The notes under the pieces were generated by a model, which searched no databases, was not told where the DNA came from, and worked only from the letters and a program-made list of their open reading frames with translations. From assembly GCF_013760845.1 (NCBI RefSeq), contig NZ_JACDUU010000004.1, positions 7,877-71,876 of the forward strand: a stretch of 64,000 bases of DNA. The letters run 5' to 3'. Each line of letters begins with the position of its first letter. The stretch's first letter is position 1. This document shows, one piece after another, positions 30,489-39,689 of the stretch. Position numbers and translations under genes: made by a program. The DNA is from [Anoxybacillus] calidus (GTDB lineage: Bacteria; Bacillota; Bacilli; Bacillales; Anoxybacillaceae).

Positions 30489-31565
30489 TTATGATTTAAT
30501 AAATGTATGAGAAAGAAACTCGATTTCTTTTAATAAAATCGGATAATGAGCAAACTTTTCTTGCAAATGAATAAGCCATGAAGCAAGTTGATCGTAATCT
30601 TTTTCTAAAAGATAATGCTCGATTAACAAACGAGCGAACGCATAATAATCATCATCGGGTAAATCTGCATGGAGACATTGATGGATACGGCGTTCATACT
30701 CCGCCTTTTCAAGATGCTCTCGACTCAACTGAAGCTCGGTAATGACCGTATGTAATAATTGCTTTCGAAGCGGTGACGTATGGCTAGCAGCGGTATGTGG
30801 AACGACCTCGACGTCAAAAAGTGCTTCAACGGTCATTGACTCTTCTGTCTGTTCACCTTTGAGAGGCCATTCAGGAAGCCAATTATCGTCCGATAATGAC
30901 TCTATCATTTCCTGTTCTTGAAAAACTTTTTCCTCGATTTCGTTTACTTCCAATAAAGATGCCGATTCTGCTTCAACAAAAAACAACTCTTCTTCGATAA
31001 ATGAATCATTTTTCTCCTGCTTTGTTTCGTCTCGGACGATGTCATCTAACAACTCAAACCGATGTTCGAGAAATTGAATGTCCTCATCATTTTCTAGTAA
31101 TTCTACATTCATCTCATCGTTAGATAGGAGAGGCGCTTTTGAATTTTCGCCATCCTCTAACGGCTCGACCGATGGTTGCTCTTCAACAAGGACTATTGAC
31201 TCAGTCTGTAAAAGGACATCATCATGTCCGTGAACAACCGCCTGTTCGTCAGCCGCTGCGTTCGTTTTGTTTTGTACATGAAATAAAAAAGGCTCATCTT
31301 CATCCTCTTCTTCCGTTACGGCTGCGTAAAGAACATGGCCAAATTGGCGGTCGAGCAAATACGTCATGGCCATTGCAAGCAACAACAAAAGCAATCCAAG
31401 CTGCCAAAGCGGAAAAACAGATTGCGTTATCGATGCAAGCAGTGATAACAATAATGAAACCACAAGTGCAACAATTTTCCCACTCCGGCTCAATCCAAGG
31501 GGCAACATCAATAAAAAAGGAATGACAATGATAAGAGCAACAAGCATAAATAAAATCGGTTTCAA
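30489..31565 (-). CDS. Unrecognised acidic membrane protein heading the pilus operon
   Basis: 358 residues, no family recognised. Three closely spaced membrane segments (about 4-22, 30-48, 53-70) are followed by a very acidic, probably disordered cytoplasmic stretch (about 80-260). The C-terminal domain (about 270-358) is all-helical and TPR-like in pattern (ERRIHQCLHADLPDDDYYAF, YLLEKDYDQLASWL). Start TTG at 31565 behind AAGGGGTG. First gene of the minus-strand pilus operon, divergent from the minor pilin operon. Confidence 0.65.
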   Translation of the reverse strand: MKPILFMLVALIIVIPFLLMLPLGLSRSGKIVALVVSLLLSLLASITQSVFPLWQLGLLLLLLAMAMTYLLDRQFGHVLYAAVTEEEDEDEPFLFHVQNKTNAAADEQAVVHGHDDVLLQTESIVLVEEQPSVEPLEDGENSKAPLLSNDEMNVELLENDEDIQFLEHRFELLDDIVRDETKQEKNDSFIEEELFFVEAESASLLEVNEIEEKVFQEQEMIESLSDDNWLPEWPLKGEQTEESMTVEALFDVEVVPHTAASHTSPLRKQLLHTVITELQLSREHLEKAEYERRIHQCLHADLPDDDYYAFARLLIEHYLLEKDYDQLASWLIHLQEKFAHYPILLKEIEFLSHTFIKS

Positions 31566-31639
31566 TGTTTCACCCCTTCTTCCGAGACATATCAGACAAA
31601 TTTCCTAAAAATGAAACAATACTCGACTCTAACATATTG

Positions 31640-31645
31640 TATAAT
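31640..31645 (+). promoter_or_regulatory. Possible -10 box of the minor pilin operon
   Basis: A perfect TATAAT lies 33 bases before the chosen start codon of the first minor pilin gene; no good -35 box is seen at 16-18 bp, so an activator or another sigma factor is possible. Confidence 0.4.
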
Positions 31646-31678
31646 AAAGTTACATATTTTGAAAGAAGGGTATGCGAA

Positions 31679-32191
31679 ATGCCTATGACAAAATTTACAA
31701 AAAATCATAAAGGTTTAACATTAATTGAAACGATGTTATCCATTACGATTTTAGGAATTGTGATGCTTGGTATCATGACAGTATTTAAACAAGCGTATCT
31801 ATACACCATTTTAAATGAAGACAAAACAGTTGGAATTAATGTCGCACGAAATGCGTTAATGTATATGAAAAAACAAAGTTTCATCGAGTTAAAGAACTAT
31901 TTTACAGATACAGATAAAGAACTGAAAATTCTCATATGCAAAACAACAGACGAAAATGGAAATATAATTGAAAACTATCAATCTTTTGACAAAGATGCTT
32001 CTATCCCGTCAACCTGCCAAAACGTTGAAATTAATAACACGAAATACGAAATTACTGTCCAAGCCCTGGAAAATAAGCAAAATTATCAAAACTACTTAAT
32101 TCCGATAAACGTAGTCGTTACATGGGAAAGAAACGATATCGAACGGTCAACGCAGCTAAAGGGGGTTATTACGAGTGAAGACATTCGTTAA
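31679..32191 (+). CDS. Minor pilin-like protein (PilV/GspI type)
   Basis: 170 residues. Leader MPMTKFTKNHKG, cut before LTLIETMLSITILGIVML, with Glu5. The ATG at 31679 follows AAGGG at eight bases; the open frame upstream to 31565 has no ribosome binding site and lies in the promoter. First of three overlapping plus-strand pilin-like genes. Assignment to PilV/GspI is by size and order, not by specific motifs. Confidence 0.8.
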   Translation: MPMTKFTKNHKGLTLIETMLSITILGIVMLGIMTVFKQAYLYTILNEDKTVGINVARNALMYMKKQSFIELKNYFTDTDKELKILICKTTDENGNIIENYQSFDKDASIPSTCQNVEINNTKYEITVQALENKQNYQNYLIPINVVVTWERNDIERSTQLKGVITSEDIR

Positions 32192-32768
32192 ACGACTGGC
32201 CCCAGACGAACGCGGAGTTACGCTAATTGAGTTGCTGGCGACCATTACGATTTCATCGATTATGCTTTCCGTCATTTATGGTGTGTTCATTACCGGTCTG
32301 AACTTATATAACAAAATTGCGATTGAGGGACAGCTAAGAGACGACGCCGATTATGTTGTCACTAGAGTGATGAATAAGCTTTATTCCCTTCCCTTCGATC
32401 ATATCGAATATTGTCCTAATTCTCCTGAAGGAACATGTATTATTTTAGAAAACGACAAATATGTCGGAATTGATCAATACAATGACCTTTTAGACATCAA
32501 TCCTGAAAAGGACTATGTTGAAAACGGAAATAAAGTATCGACAACCACGAAAATTGAATTGGCCGAAACAGAAACCGGGTTTTATCAATTTAAAATTGAC
32601 GAGGAAATATTAAGTACGCAAGCAAACTTTAAAGACTCAACGATTACATTTCAATGCTCTAAAGAGCAAAACGGAAACTGCGTAAGCGCGATGATTCATA
32701 TTGATTTATCCGTGCAGCATCCAACGATTCATAAAACGCTTCGCCTAGCGAGCAAATTCGGTTGGTGA
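32175..32768 (+). CDS. Minor pilin-like protein (PilW/GspJ type)
   Basis: 197 residues. Leader MKTFVKRLAPDERG, cut before VTLIELLATITISSIMLS, with Glu5. GTG start at 32175, inside the previous gene (17-base overlap), after AAAGGGGG. The globular domain has paired cysteines (YCPNSPEGTC, FQCSKEQNGNC) that could form disulfides. Middle gene of the putative tip operon. Confidence 0.8.
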   Translation: MKTFVKRLAPDERGVTLIELLATITISSIMLSVIYGVFITGLNLYNKIAIEGQLRDDADYVVTRVMNKLYSLPFDHIEYCPNSPEGTCIILENDKYVGIDQYNDLLDINPEKDYVENGNKVSTTTKIELAETETGFYQFKIDEEILSTQANFKDSTITFQCSKEQNGNCVSAMIHIDLSVQHPTIHKTLRLASKFGW

Positions 32769-34747
32769 TGACTTTGATGAAAAATGAAAAAGGCTCAAGT
32801 TTAATAACGGTATTATTAGTAGCACTTATATTTATGACCATCGGACTTGCCATCATTTCTTCTTCGATCGGCGGCGCATTGCGGACAGAAATTAGAGAAA
32901 CTGATATCGATGTTACTTACCAAGCGAGCAATATCATGGAAGAAATTATTGCTGACCTTAAGCTGGCGATGAAGAAAAAAGACCCACTGAGTCCTGAACA
33001 AGATTTGCCTGCCAGTTACCACCTTCCGTTATCAAAAAATGGTGGGACTGTTGATGTGAATTTTGACCCGACATTAATGAAGCTACTGAATGAAAAAATT
33101 ATTCCTAAATACAACAGCCTTCCATCTGTCGAGTCGCTGGAAATTAGGGATATAAGTACAGAAAAACCTTATTATATCAATAAACAATTTCATTTTACTC
33201 GCGTGCTGGAAATCAAAGTAACCGTAAAAGACACTCATCAAGCAGCAGTTAAGCGAACAATGAAGCGAAATGTGATTCTCTCACCGACCCCGAGCTTTTT
33301 GCAATATGCCGTTGGCTCTTTAGGGGAAGGCGAAAACAAGGGACTTGAAATAAACGGTTCTCCGAACATTCTTGGAAATGTATTCAGCAACGATTTAAAA
33401 ATCTCGCAAAATGCAAAGTTTTATACAACAGATAACGTTTTAATGGAAATTCCGACACCGTTTCCATCGATATTCGGCGACATTTATTCCGAAGGAAAAG
33501 ATTTGCGAACATCGTTAAGCAATGACCACTTTTATAAGCGAAAAATGCCGTTGTTTAAAAACCATAGTAATTTCATTGATGTAAACTTCAATGAAACGTT
33601 TAACACACGGGCAGATGAATTATTGCAAAATATCACGGGAGAAAATATTAGCTACAGCAATGGAAACTTTCGTACTCAATTTGAAAACTATGTAAATCAT
33701 CTCATCGAAAATGGCGGCACTTTGATTTTCTTTCCTCGAGATGATAAAGAAACAAGCATCGATTTATCCGATTTAACGAGTGACGAAGAAACCGTTTTGC
33801 AATCTAAAAACAATGAAACCATTAAACTGACTAATGCGACTACGACAACACGCACAAAACCACTAAAAATAATCGGTAACGTTAATTTAAGCAACATCTC
33901 TAGACTGGATTTACCTGATTTAATTGTCAATGGCGATTTGACAATTACGAATTATGGAGATTTGCAAATTGGCAATCTATTCGTAACAGGAAATGTGACG
34001 ATTGCCAATTTTGCGGGAGACGATGCAGAAGGAATACTGCAATATAATACAGTTGTCGGTGGAAATTTGGAAATGGTTAATGATACTGACTTCCAAATAA
34101 ACGGAAACGTCTTTATTAACGGAAACACGAAACTTGTGGCAAGAGATTCTTCTTTTACAATCCGCGGCTACGTGATGGGAAATAGAGATTTTTATGTGCT
34201 TGGAAACGATGATTTAAATAAAAATGAAAATGACAATTTTATCTTTGACTCTGTGATTTATGTAATGGGGCAATCGTTTATCTCAAGCGCCAACATTTTC
34301 GGTGCGGATAACAATGATAAACAGCTTGTCTTGTTATCGAATGGAAATTTGACTATAACACGCATCAATGAATTCAGAAATTTTTCCATGATAGACGAAC
34401 CTGCTAATTTTAACGGTGAAGTGACGGATTCTGCAATCAAACCGTTACAAGCGTTTTTCTACACACATCAAAATGCAGAACTATATGGTGTCGGTTCATT
34501 ATTTTATATTGACGGTGGTCTATTTGCACGTGAGCATTTAGTTATTAACGCTATTCGCGGTGGACAAGCGAAAAACGAAGAAGATTTAAAACAAATGACC
34601 ATGGACGGGAACCAACCTACCTTCCAAACTGATAAATATTCCCGTTTCAATGTAAAATATGATAAAAAAGTATTGCTAAGACGAATCGACGATTTGCCGC
34701 TTGTGGATGAATTGCAAGTCATTCCAGACGCGATTGAATTACAATAA
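32768..34747 (+). CDS. Large pilin-like protein with beta-helix-type body (PilX/GspK-like tip candidate)
   Basis: 659 residues. Leader MTLMKNEKG, cut before SSLITVLLVALIFMTIG: a type III signal in which Glu5 is replaced by Thr, the feature of GspK-type tip-initiating pseudopilins. The ATG overlaps the preceding stop (TGATG), so translation is coupled. Residues about 190-560 are full of short repeated beta-strand units with NGN/NGD turns (IVNGDLTITNYGDL, FQINGNVFINGNT), suggesting a beta-helix. Last gene of the plus-strand operon. Specific function unknown; location at the pilus tip is inference. Confidence 0.75.
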   Translation: MTLMKNEKGSSLITVLLVALIFMTIGLAIISSSIGGALRTEIRETDIDVTYQASNIMEEIIADLKLAMKKKDPLSPEQDLPASYHLPLSKNGGTVDVNFDPTLMKLLNEKIIPKYNSLPSVESLEIRDISTEKPYYINKQFHFTRVLEIKVTVKDTHQAAVKRTMKRNVILSPTPSFLQYAVGSLGEGENKGLEINGSPNILGNVFSNDLKISQNAKFYTTDNVLMEIPTPFPSIFGDIYSEGKDLRTSLSNDHFYKRKMPLFKNHSNFIDVNFNETFNTRADELLQNITGENISYSNGNFRTQFENYVNHLIENGGTLIFFPRDDKETSIDLSDLTSDEETVLQSKNNETIKLTNATTTTRTKPLKIIGNVNLSNISRLDLPDLIVNGDLTITNYGDLQIGNLFVTGNVTIANFAGDDAEGILQYNTVVGGNLEMVNDTDFQINGNVFINGNTKLVARDSSFTIRGYVMGNRDFYVLGNDDLNKNENDNFIFDSVIYVMGQSFISSANIFGADNNDKQLVLLSNGNLTITRINEFRNFSMIDEPANFNGEVTDSAIKPLQAFFYTHQNAELYGVGSLFYIDGGLFAREHLVINAIRGGQAKNEEDLKQMTMDGNQPTFQTDKYSRFNVKYDKKVLLRRIDDLPLVDELQVIPDAIELQ

Positions 34748-34780
34748 AAGCCGCAAGGGAATGCAGCCCCTTGCGGCTTT
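34747..34780. terminator. Bidirectional terminator between tip pilin and VWA genes
   Basis: Perfect 13-bp stem AAAGCCGCAAGGG (34747-34759) with CCCTTGCGGCTTT (34768-34780). It lies between two convergent genes and can serve both. Confidence 0.9.
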
Positions 34781-34785
34781 ATTGA

Positions 34786-37700
34786 TTACCATTTTCCTTT
34801 CGGTATATCAGAACCTGTACCTCCCCCGTCGTCTCCTCCTCCTGAATTCGTAACGATAATTACGATGGAGTCTCTGATATCCTGGCCGTCATTTGTTCTT
34901 TCTTCAGCAATGGCAGTGACGGTTGAATAGCCATAATTCCTTGCAGTGATATACCACTGTCCTTTCTCATTCGTTACTTCGACATATTGAGATGCAGAAG
35001 ACGACACGGATTCCAGTTTCTTGTTTGTCGCATTGGATGGGTTAAACTCCAATAATGATGCAACAGGTATTTTTTCACCAATCGTTAAACTTAACGTTGG
35101 TTGTCTAAAGCGGATGCTTTCTAGCGGAATAACTGGATTGGTGACTGTTATCGTTGCTGTTGCTTTTTTGTTCGGGAATTCTTCCGGATAAACGGTAAGC
35201 GTAACCGTTCCTTCTTTCAAAGCTTTGACTGTACCTCCTGTTACTGTCGCAATACTGCTATCGCTTGATGACCAGTTAAACGTAAAAGCGTTTAACGGTA
35301 AGCGATCTGGATTTAGTAACACTCTTAATACTTGCGATTCGCCAATATTCATTTTTGGATTATATTGGTCTAATGTAATCCCTATTAGTAAGAGAGAATG
35401 AATGGTTAATGTTTTTTCGAATGGTTCTCTTAAGAAACCACCTGTCGCTTTGACTTTTATCGTTGTTGTCCCCGGAACATTGACATCGTAACTCCAAGAT
35501 GATGGGTCAGCAATCACTTGAAGTGGATTTGATCCGTTAACAGAATATTCATATTGAGTACCAGCCCCCGGAACAATGTAAGACCAAAATACAGATACAG
35601 GCTCATAAACAGTATACTGATAGGTCCCATCATGTTCTAAAATTTTCCCAGGTACATTTGCTGATTCTATAGCGACTTCAGGCGTGAGTTTAAATAAAAC
35701 TTCCGTATTATCAGCGTAAGCCACAACAAGTATGTTTCGATTTCCTTCATGGAAATCTAATGCTTTAATCGGGAGCATTTTTTTAACTCCATTATTGTCA
35801 TTTAAATGAGTGGCTGCTTCTAATTTTCCTGAATCTCTAATATATTTAACGATTTCTCCATTATACGTTCCCTTATATTCCAAAGGTGTTGACGCTTGCT
35901 CATCAATTAAAAATACATTCATTTCCATTAATTCGTAAAAGCGGGACGTTACTGTTGCTGTTTGCCTTTCCTCTTTTATATTGCTGTCATAAAATTCAAT
36001 CGTTGGATTAGCGATGGCTGACGGTGGAATGGCATAATCAATTTTTAACCTAATTGTTTTGGAAAGGTTGCTATCTGAAAACCACATTCCTGTACTTTTG
36101 CTTTCGTAACTTAACGGCTCAAATGTAAAAGTGATTTCCTTCGTTCCATCTGGAAGCGTTTGCTCACTGACTCCAGTTGTATCCGCTAGGCTGACTCCTA
36201 AAGGCAGCTTTTGTTTAATGGTTATGTTAGACAATGTTCCTTTTTTACCTACAGGCAACTTTGCGTAAGGTGTTAATGAATATTTAAGTTCAAATGTATT
36301 TTTCGTAGTTTCGCTTGAATTCGTTTTTACAAATTGAATGACATGATCTTTAACGATAACTCCTTGAGGCAACGCATATTCCATCTTTGTTGTGAAGGAA
36401 GGATGGACCTCTTCATCCACTTTAATAGTGATCGGTTTATCATAACGAACAACTTGTTCTTGATTATTCAAATCTTTATATTTTAATGTAACTTCAAAGT
36501 TATATTCACCTTTGGCTGTAAATTTAAGTGGTAAAGAAGGGAAGTTGACAGGACCAGGCGGTTGACCGACTTCATATTTTACTTTACCACCTTCCGGACG
36601 GATCATCGCATAGCCTCCGCTTGTTGTAATTTGCGGATGACTTCCGTCAACGCTAACATTGTTTGGCAATTTGACTTCTATTCGAACATCGGTAAAAGCA
36701 GGCGTATCGATATCTTTAACGAGCGCTTCAAAAATCGTATTTAAATTCTCAGTGTTTCCGTTTTTAGCTAGCGGTTGACCAGCGTCATCCTTACTAGATA
36801 ATTCCTGCAAAAAACTAAACTTACTTTCGCCAAAGCCGATTGGATATAGTTTGATTCCTTTGTCCTTTATCTCTTGACTGACTTTTTTGGCATGATTTTG
36901 AATATATACGGATGCATGTTCACTAAAATAAATATTTTTTCCGTTATAGTAAAAAGGATTTTGCTCAAAACTCATGAATTGGTAATAATAATCAAAGATC
37001 CAAAACTCATCGTTATAGATATAACCTCTGTCATTACTATCAACCACGTAGATGATTTCCTGGGAATGTTTTCCTAATAAATTGGTGTATGGATAATTAA
37101 TTTTCTTCCCATTTTGGTAATAATGATAAAGCCCTTGCACAAATTCATCTGTTTTTAAAAAAGTTGGTTCCCCATCTGTTAAAAAAATAATATATTTACT
37201 TCTTGAATCAGCTGGATTTTCAGCAAAAATTTGATCCGCCGCTTCTAAAGAATTGCTGTAATTTGTTGCTCCTTCAGCCGTGACACTATTTAAAGCTTTT
37301 GTTATGTCATCAATATTTTCTGTCAAAGTTTGCTTTTGTGCTCCAAATTGATACGTTGTTACTTCCGAGTCAAAAACGACTAATCCAAATCGATCTTTCT
37401 TTGTCCGATTCATATTGGCATTTTTAAAAACCGTTGCAGCCGTTTGCATTGCTTCTTTCGCTCTTGTAATTCTTTTGACAGAAGAATTAGAACTAATTTT
37501 AAAATCCATCGAGCCAGATTTATCGAACACAAACACAACGTCAATCGGCTTTCTTGGGTTCTCCGAAAGCATTCCATTACGGTTAACGGAAAAGTTTAAA
37601 CCGCTTAAAGCAACACCGTTTTCCAAAAATGATTCTTTTTTCGTTGGTTCTACGCTGTTAAGCGTTAAAGATAATTCGTTATCATCATTTCCTGATGGCG

Positions 37701-38172
37701 GTTCAATTGGATTCGATGACCCATTAGCTTGATATTTATACGGTGTTTCCGGAAAATCAAAATAAAATTTTTCTTTTCCACTACCTAATTTACGGTAAGC
37801 CTTACCTGTAATTTCATAGGTCGTATTTAAACCGTCTGGCCATTTATCAGACATGTTTACGCTAAATTCGTATGTTTTCATCCCTTGGCCTTCATTAACA
37901 TTGTTAATAGTAGCAATGAACGTATTTGTTTGATTGCAATTTGCATCCTCTTCTTTTCTTACACATATTTCTATCTTCGTAACCGTATTCCCTTTTCCAT
38001 TTTCTTTCCCTGGTGCGGTTACAATGCCTTTAATCACGCTATTATTAACCGTTGTAAATGTTCCGTCCTTTTTATCATCCGCCTTTGCTACTAATGGATA
38101 ATGGACAAAAGATGCAAAAACAGTTACAAAACTGATGAAAAAAACTATTAATCTTATAAAGAAGTTTCTCAC
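34786..38172 (-). CDS. Secreted von Willebrand A protein with Ig-like repeats, putative pilus-tip adhesin
   Basis: 1128 residues. A classical signal peptide (cut about AKA-DD, residue 31) precedes an N-terminal beta domain (35-150). The VWA domain (about 208-500) has MIDAS residues DKSGS (217-221) and the later FLTDGEPT; it contains an inserted Tyr/Asn/Phe-rich stretch. Beta-sandwich repeats follow, with two Big2-like domains near the C-terminus (about 930-1105, ITVTNPVIPLESI between them) and a Gly/Asp-rich tail. There is no LPxTG and no C-terminal membrane anchor. Convergent with the minor pilins, it could be the PilY1-like partner. GTG start beside a homopolymeric tract. Confidence 0.75.
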   Translation of the reverse strand: MRNFFIRLIVFFISFVTVFASFVHYPLVAKADDKKDGTFTTVNNSVIKGIVTAPGKENGKGNTVTKIEICVRKEEDANCNQTNTFIATINNVNEGQGMKTYEFSVNMSDKWPDGLNTTYEITGKAYRKLGSGKEKFYFDFPETPYKYQANGSSNPIEPPSGNDDNELSLTLNSVEPTKKESFLENGVALSGLNFSVNRNGMLSENPRKPIDVVFVFDKSGSMDFKISSNSSVKRITRAKEAMQTAATVFKNANMNRTKKDRFGLVVFDSEVTTYQFGAQKQTLTENIDDITKALNSVTAEGATNYSNSLEAADQIFAENPADSRSKYIIFLTDGEPTFLKTDEFVQGLYHYYQNGKKINYPYTNLLGKHSQEIIYVVDSNDRGYIYNDEFWIFDYYYQFMSFEQNPFYYNGKNIYFSEHASVYIQNHAKKVSQEIKDKGIKLYPIGFGESKFSFLQELSSKDDAGQPLAKNGNTENLNTIFEALVKDIDTPAFTDVRIEVKLPNNVSVDGSHPQITTSGGYAMIRPEGGKVKYEVGQPPGPVNFPSLPLKFTAKGEYNFEVTLKYKDLNNQEQVVRYDKPITIKVDEEVHPSFTTKMEYALPQGVIVKDHVIQFVKTNSSETTKNTFELKYSLTPYAKLPVGKKGTLSNITIKQKLPLGVSLADTTGVSEQTLPDGTKEITFTFEPLSYESKSTGMWFSDSNLSKTIRLKIDYAIPPSAIANPTIEFYDSNIKEERQTATVTSRFYELMEMNVFLIDEQASTPLEYKGTYNGEIVKYIRDSGKLEAATHLNDNNGVKKMLPIKALDFHEGNRNILVVAYADNTEVLFKLTPEVAIESANVPGKILEHDGTYQYTVYEPVSVFWSYIVPGAGTQYEYSVNGSNPLQVIADPSSWSYDVNVPGTTTIKVKATGGFLREPFEKTLTIHSLLLIGITLDQYNPKMNIGESQVLRVLLNPDRLPLNAFTFNWSSSDSSIATVTGGTVKALKEGTVTLTVYPEEFPNKKATATITVTNPVIPLESIRFRQPTLSLTIGEKIPVASLLEFNPSNATNKKLESVSSSASQYVEVTNEKGQWYITARNYGYSTVTAIAEERTNDGQDIRDSIVIIVTNSGGGDDGGGTGSDIPKGKW

Positions 38173-38176
38173 GCCT

Positions 38177-38193
38177 CCCCCCCCCTTTTTTTT
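38177..38193 (-). repeat. A8-G9 homopolymeric tract at the VWA start codon
   Basis: On the minus strand eight A are followed directly by nine G, then AGGC and the GTG start. The G run is itself the only ribosome binding site, so its length sets the spacing to the start. Such tracts change length by slippage. Confidence 0.9.
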
Positions 38194-38214
38194 CTCCCCA
38201 TATATTTATCACTT

Positions 38215-38262
38215 ATTATATCAGACCCCCATTCGTCCTAATAGGTCTTTCGTCTGACTTTA
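38215..38262 (-). promoter_or_regulatory. folC-VWA intergenic region: hairpin and -10 box
   Basis: GTCAGAC (complement of 38252-38258) and GGGTCTGA (complement of 38221-38228) can pair after the folC stop. A TATAAT (complement of 38215-38220) touches the hairpin and lies 43 bases before the VWA start codon. No clear -35 box was seen. Confidence 0.45.
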
Positions 38263-38263
38263 A

Positions 38264-39568
38264 TTAGTTTTTGTTTGTTTTTACAAATGGTCGTACTTCT
38301 GAAATAAAGTATAATGAACCAGTTACTACCAACACATCTTTTTCTTTCATTTCACTCATTTTATTTTTCAACGCCGCTTTCCAATCTTCCTCGTATGCCT
38401 TTGCTGCGTGTTCACATTGGTCATATAATTCTTTGGCTTCTGCCACTCTTGGAAAGTCAAACGACGTAAACGTGATGGATTCAGCGATATCGGCAAGCGG
38501 TTGAATCATTTTTTCAAGCGGTTTGTCTCTTAAGGCGCTGAAAATGACATGAATGTTTTTGTCCGGATAGTGTGTTTTTATCGTCTCAACGAGGCTGTTG
38601 ATTCCTTCTACATTATGCGCCCCGTCAAGGAGAATCGTCGGGTTGTCCGATACTTTTTCAAATCGTCCAATCCATCGCGCTTTTTCAAGTCCGCTTCTTA
38701 ACGCCTCTTCTTCAATGATAAATGAATAATATACTCTTAAATAATCAGCGACCATCACAGCTAGTGCGGCATTTTTCACTTGATGGAAACCAAACATCGA
38801 AATCGTTAAGTCTCGATATTTAGAAAATAACGTATCTACTGAGAACCGTTCACCGTTTTCCATTGCTTTATAATCTTTAACCTCAAAGTCTTTACCTAAC
38901 ACATATGGTTTCGCTTTGACGGCTTTCGCTTTTTCGAAAATGACTTCTAGCGCTTCTTCTTGCTCCGCTCCAGTAATGACAGGAACTCCCGCTTTAATGA
39001 TTCCTGCTTTTTCAAAAGCAATTTTCGTCAGCGTATCTCCTAGTATTTTGGTGTGATCAAAACCGACATTGGTAATCACTGAGATAAGCGGATAAATCAC
39101 GTTTGTTGAATCAAAGCGACCGCCAAGCCCTACTTCAAAAATGACAACATCTTGAACGTTCACTTTTCCAAAATAGTAAATCGCCATTACCGTAATCACT
39201 TCAAATTCAGTCGGAGCACCTAATTCCGTTTGTTCTACTTCCTCCACTAGCGGCTTAATCACATTGACTAAGTCCACAATTTCTTCATCGCTAATCGGCG
39301 TTCCGTTGATGCTAATCCGTTCATTAAATTGCTCGACATATGGAGATGTAAATGTACCAACGGAATAGCCTGCTTCCTGCAAAATATGGCGCAAATAACA
39401 AACCGTTGAGCCTTTTCCGTTCGTCCCGGCAACGTGAATGGCTTTAATGCGGCGCTCTGGATGCCCGAGACGTTCCATCATCCATTCCATTCGTTCCAAT
39501 CCTGGCTTTATGCCAAATGGCAGACGGCTGTGAATCCATGAAACTGCTTCATCATATGTATGAATCAT
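38264..39568 (-). CDS. folC: Folylpolyglutamate/dihydrofolate synthase FolC
   Basis: 434 residues. ATP-binding P-loop GTNGKGSTVCYL, then the SPYVEQFNERISING loop and DGAHNVEG in the C-terminal domain. Adds glutamates to folates and joins dihydropteroate and glutamate. The ATG at 39568 (MIHTYDEAVSWIHS) follows GGGGGAGA; the open frame extending to 39667 is the valS-folC intergenic. Downstream of valS as in B. subtilis. Confidence 0.95.
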   Translation of the reverse strand: MIHTYDEAVSWIHSRLPFGIKPGLERMEWMMERLGHPERRIKAIHVAGTNGKGSTVCYLRHILQEAGYSVGTFTSPYVEQFNERISINGTPISDEEIVDLVNVIKPLVEEVEQTELGAPTEFEVITVMAIYYFGKVNVQDVVIFEVGLGGRFDSTNVIYPLISVITNVGFDHTKILGDTLTKIAFEKAGIIKAGVPVITGAEQEEALEVIFEKAKAVKAKPYVLGKDFEVKDYKAMENGERFSVDTLFSKYRDLTISMFGFHQVKNAALAVMVADYLRVYYSFIIEEEALRSGLEKARWIGRFEKVSDNPTILLDGAHNVEGINSLVETIKTHYPDKNIHVIFSALRDKPLEKMIQPLADIAESITFTSFDFPRVAEAKELYDQCEHAAKAYEEDWKAALKNKMSEMKEKDVLVVTGSLYFISEVRPFVKTNKN

Positions 39569-39630
39569 GCGACATCTCCCCCTGTTGAATATTCGATATA
39601 GCATTGAGCAACATGTTTTCCATAAGAAAC

Positions 39631-39662
39631 GAAGACGAACCCAAACAAATGGATTCGTCTTC
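39631..39662 (-). terminator. Hairpin between valS and folC
   Basis: 12-bp stem GAAGACGAACCC (39631-39642) with GGATTCGTCTTC (39651-39662), 8-base loop, one G-U pair. The U-run after it is weak, so it may only reduce readthrough into folC. Confidence 0.5.
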
Positions 39663-39689
39663 ATCATAAATGACTTATAAAGCGATTGT

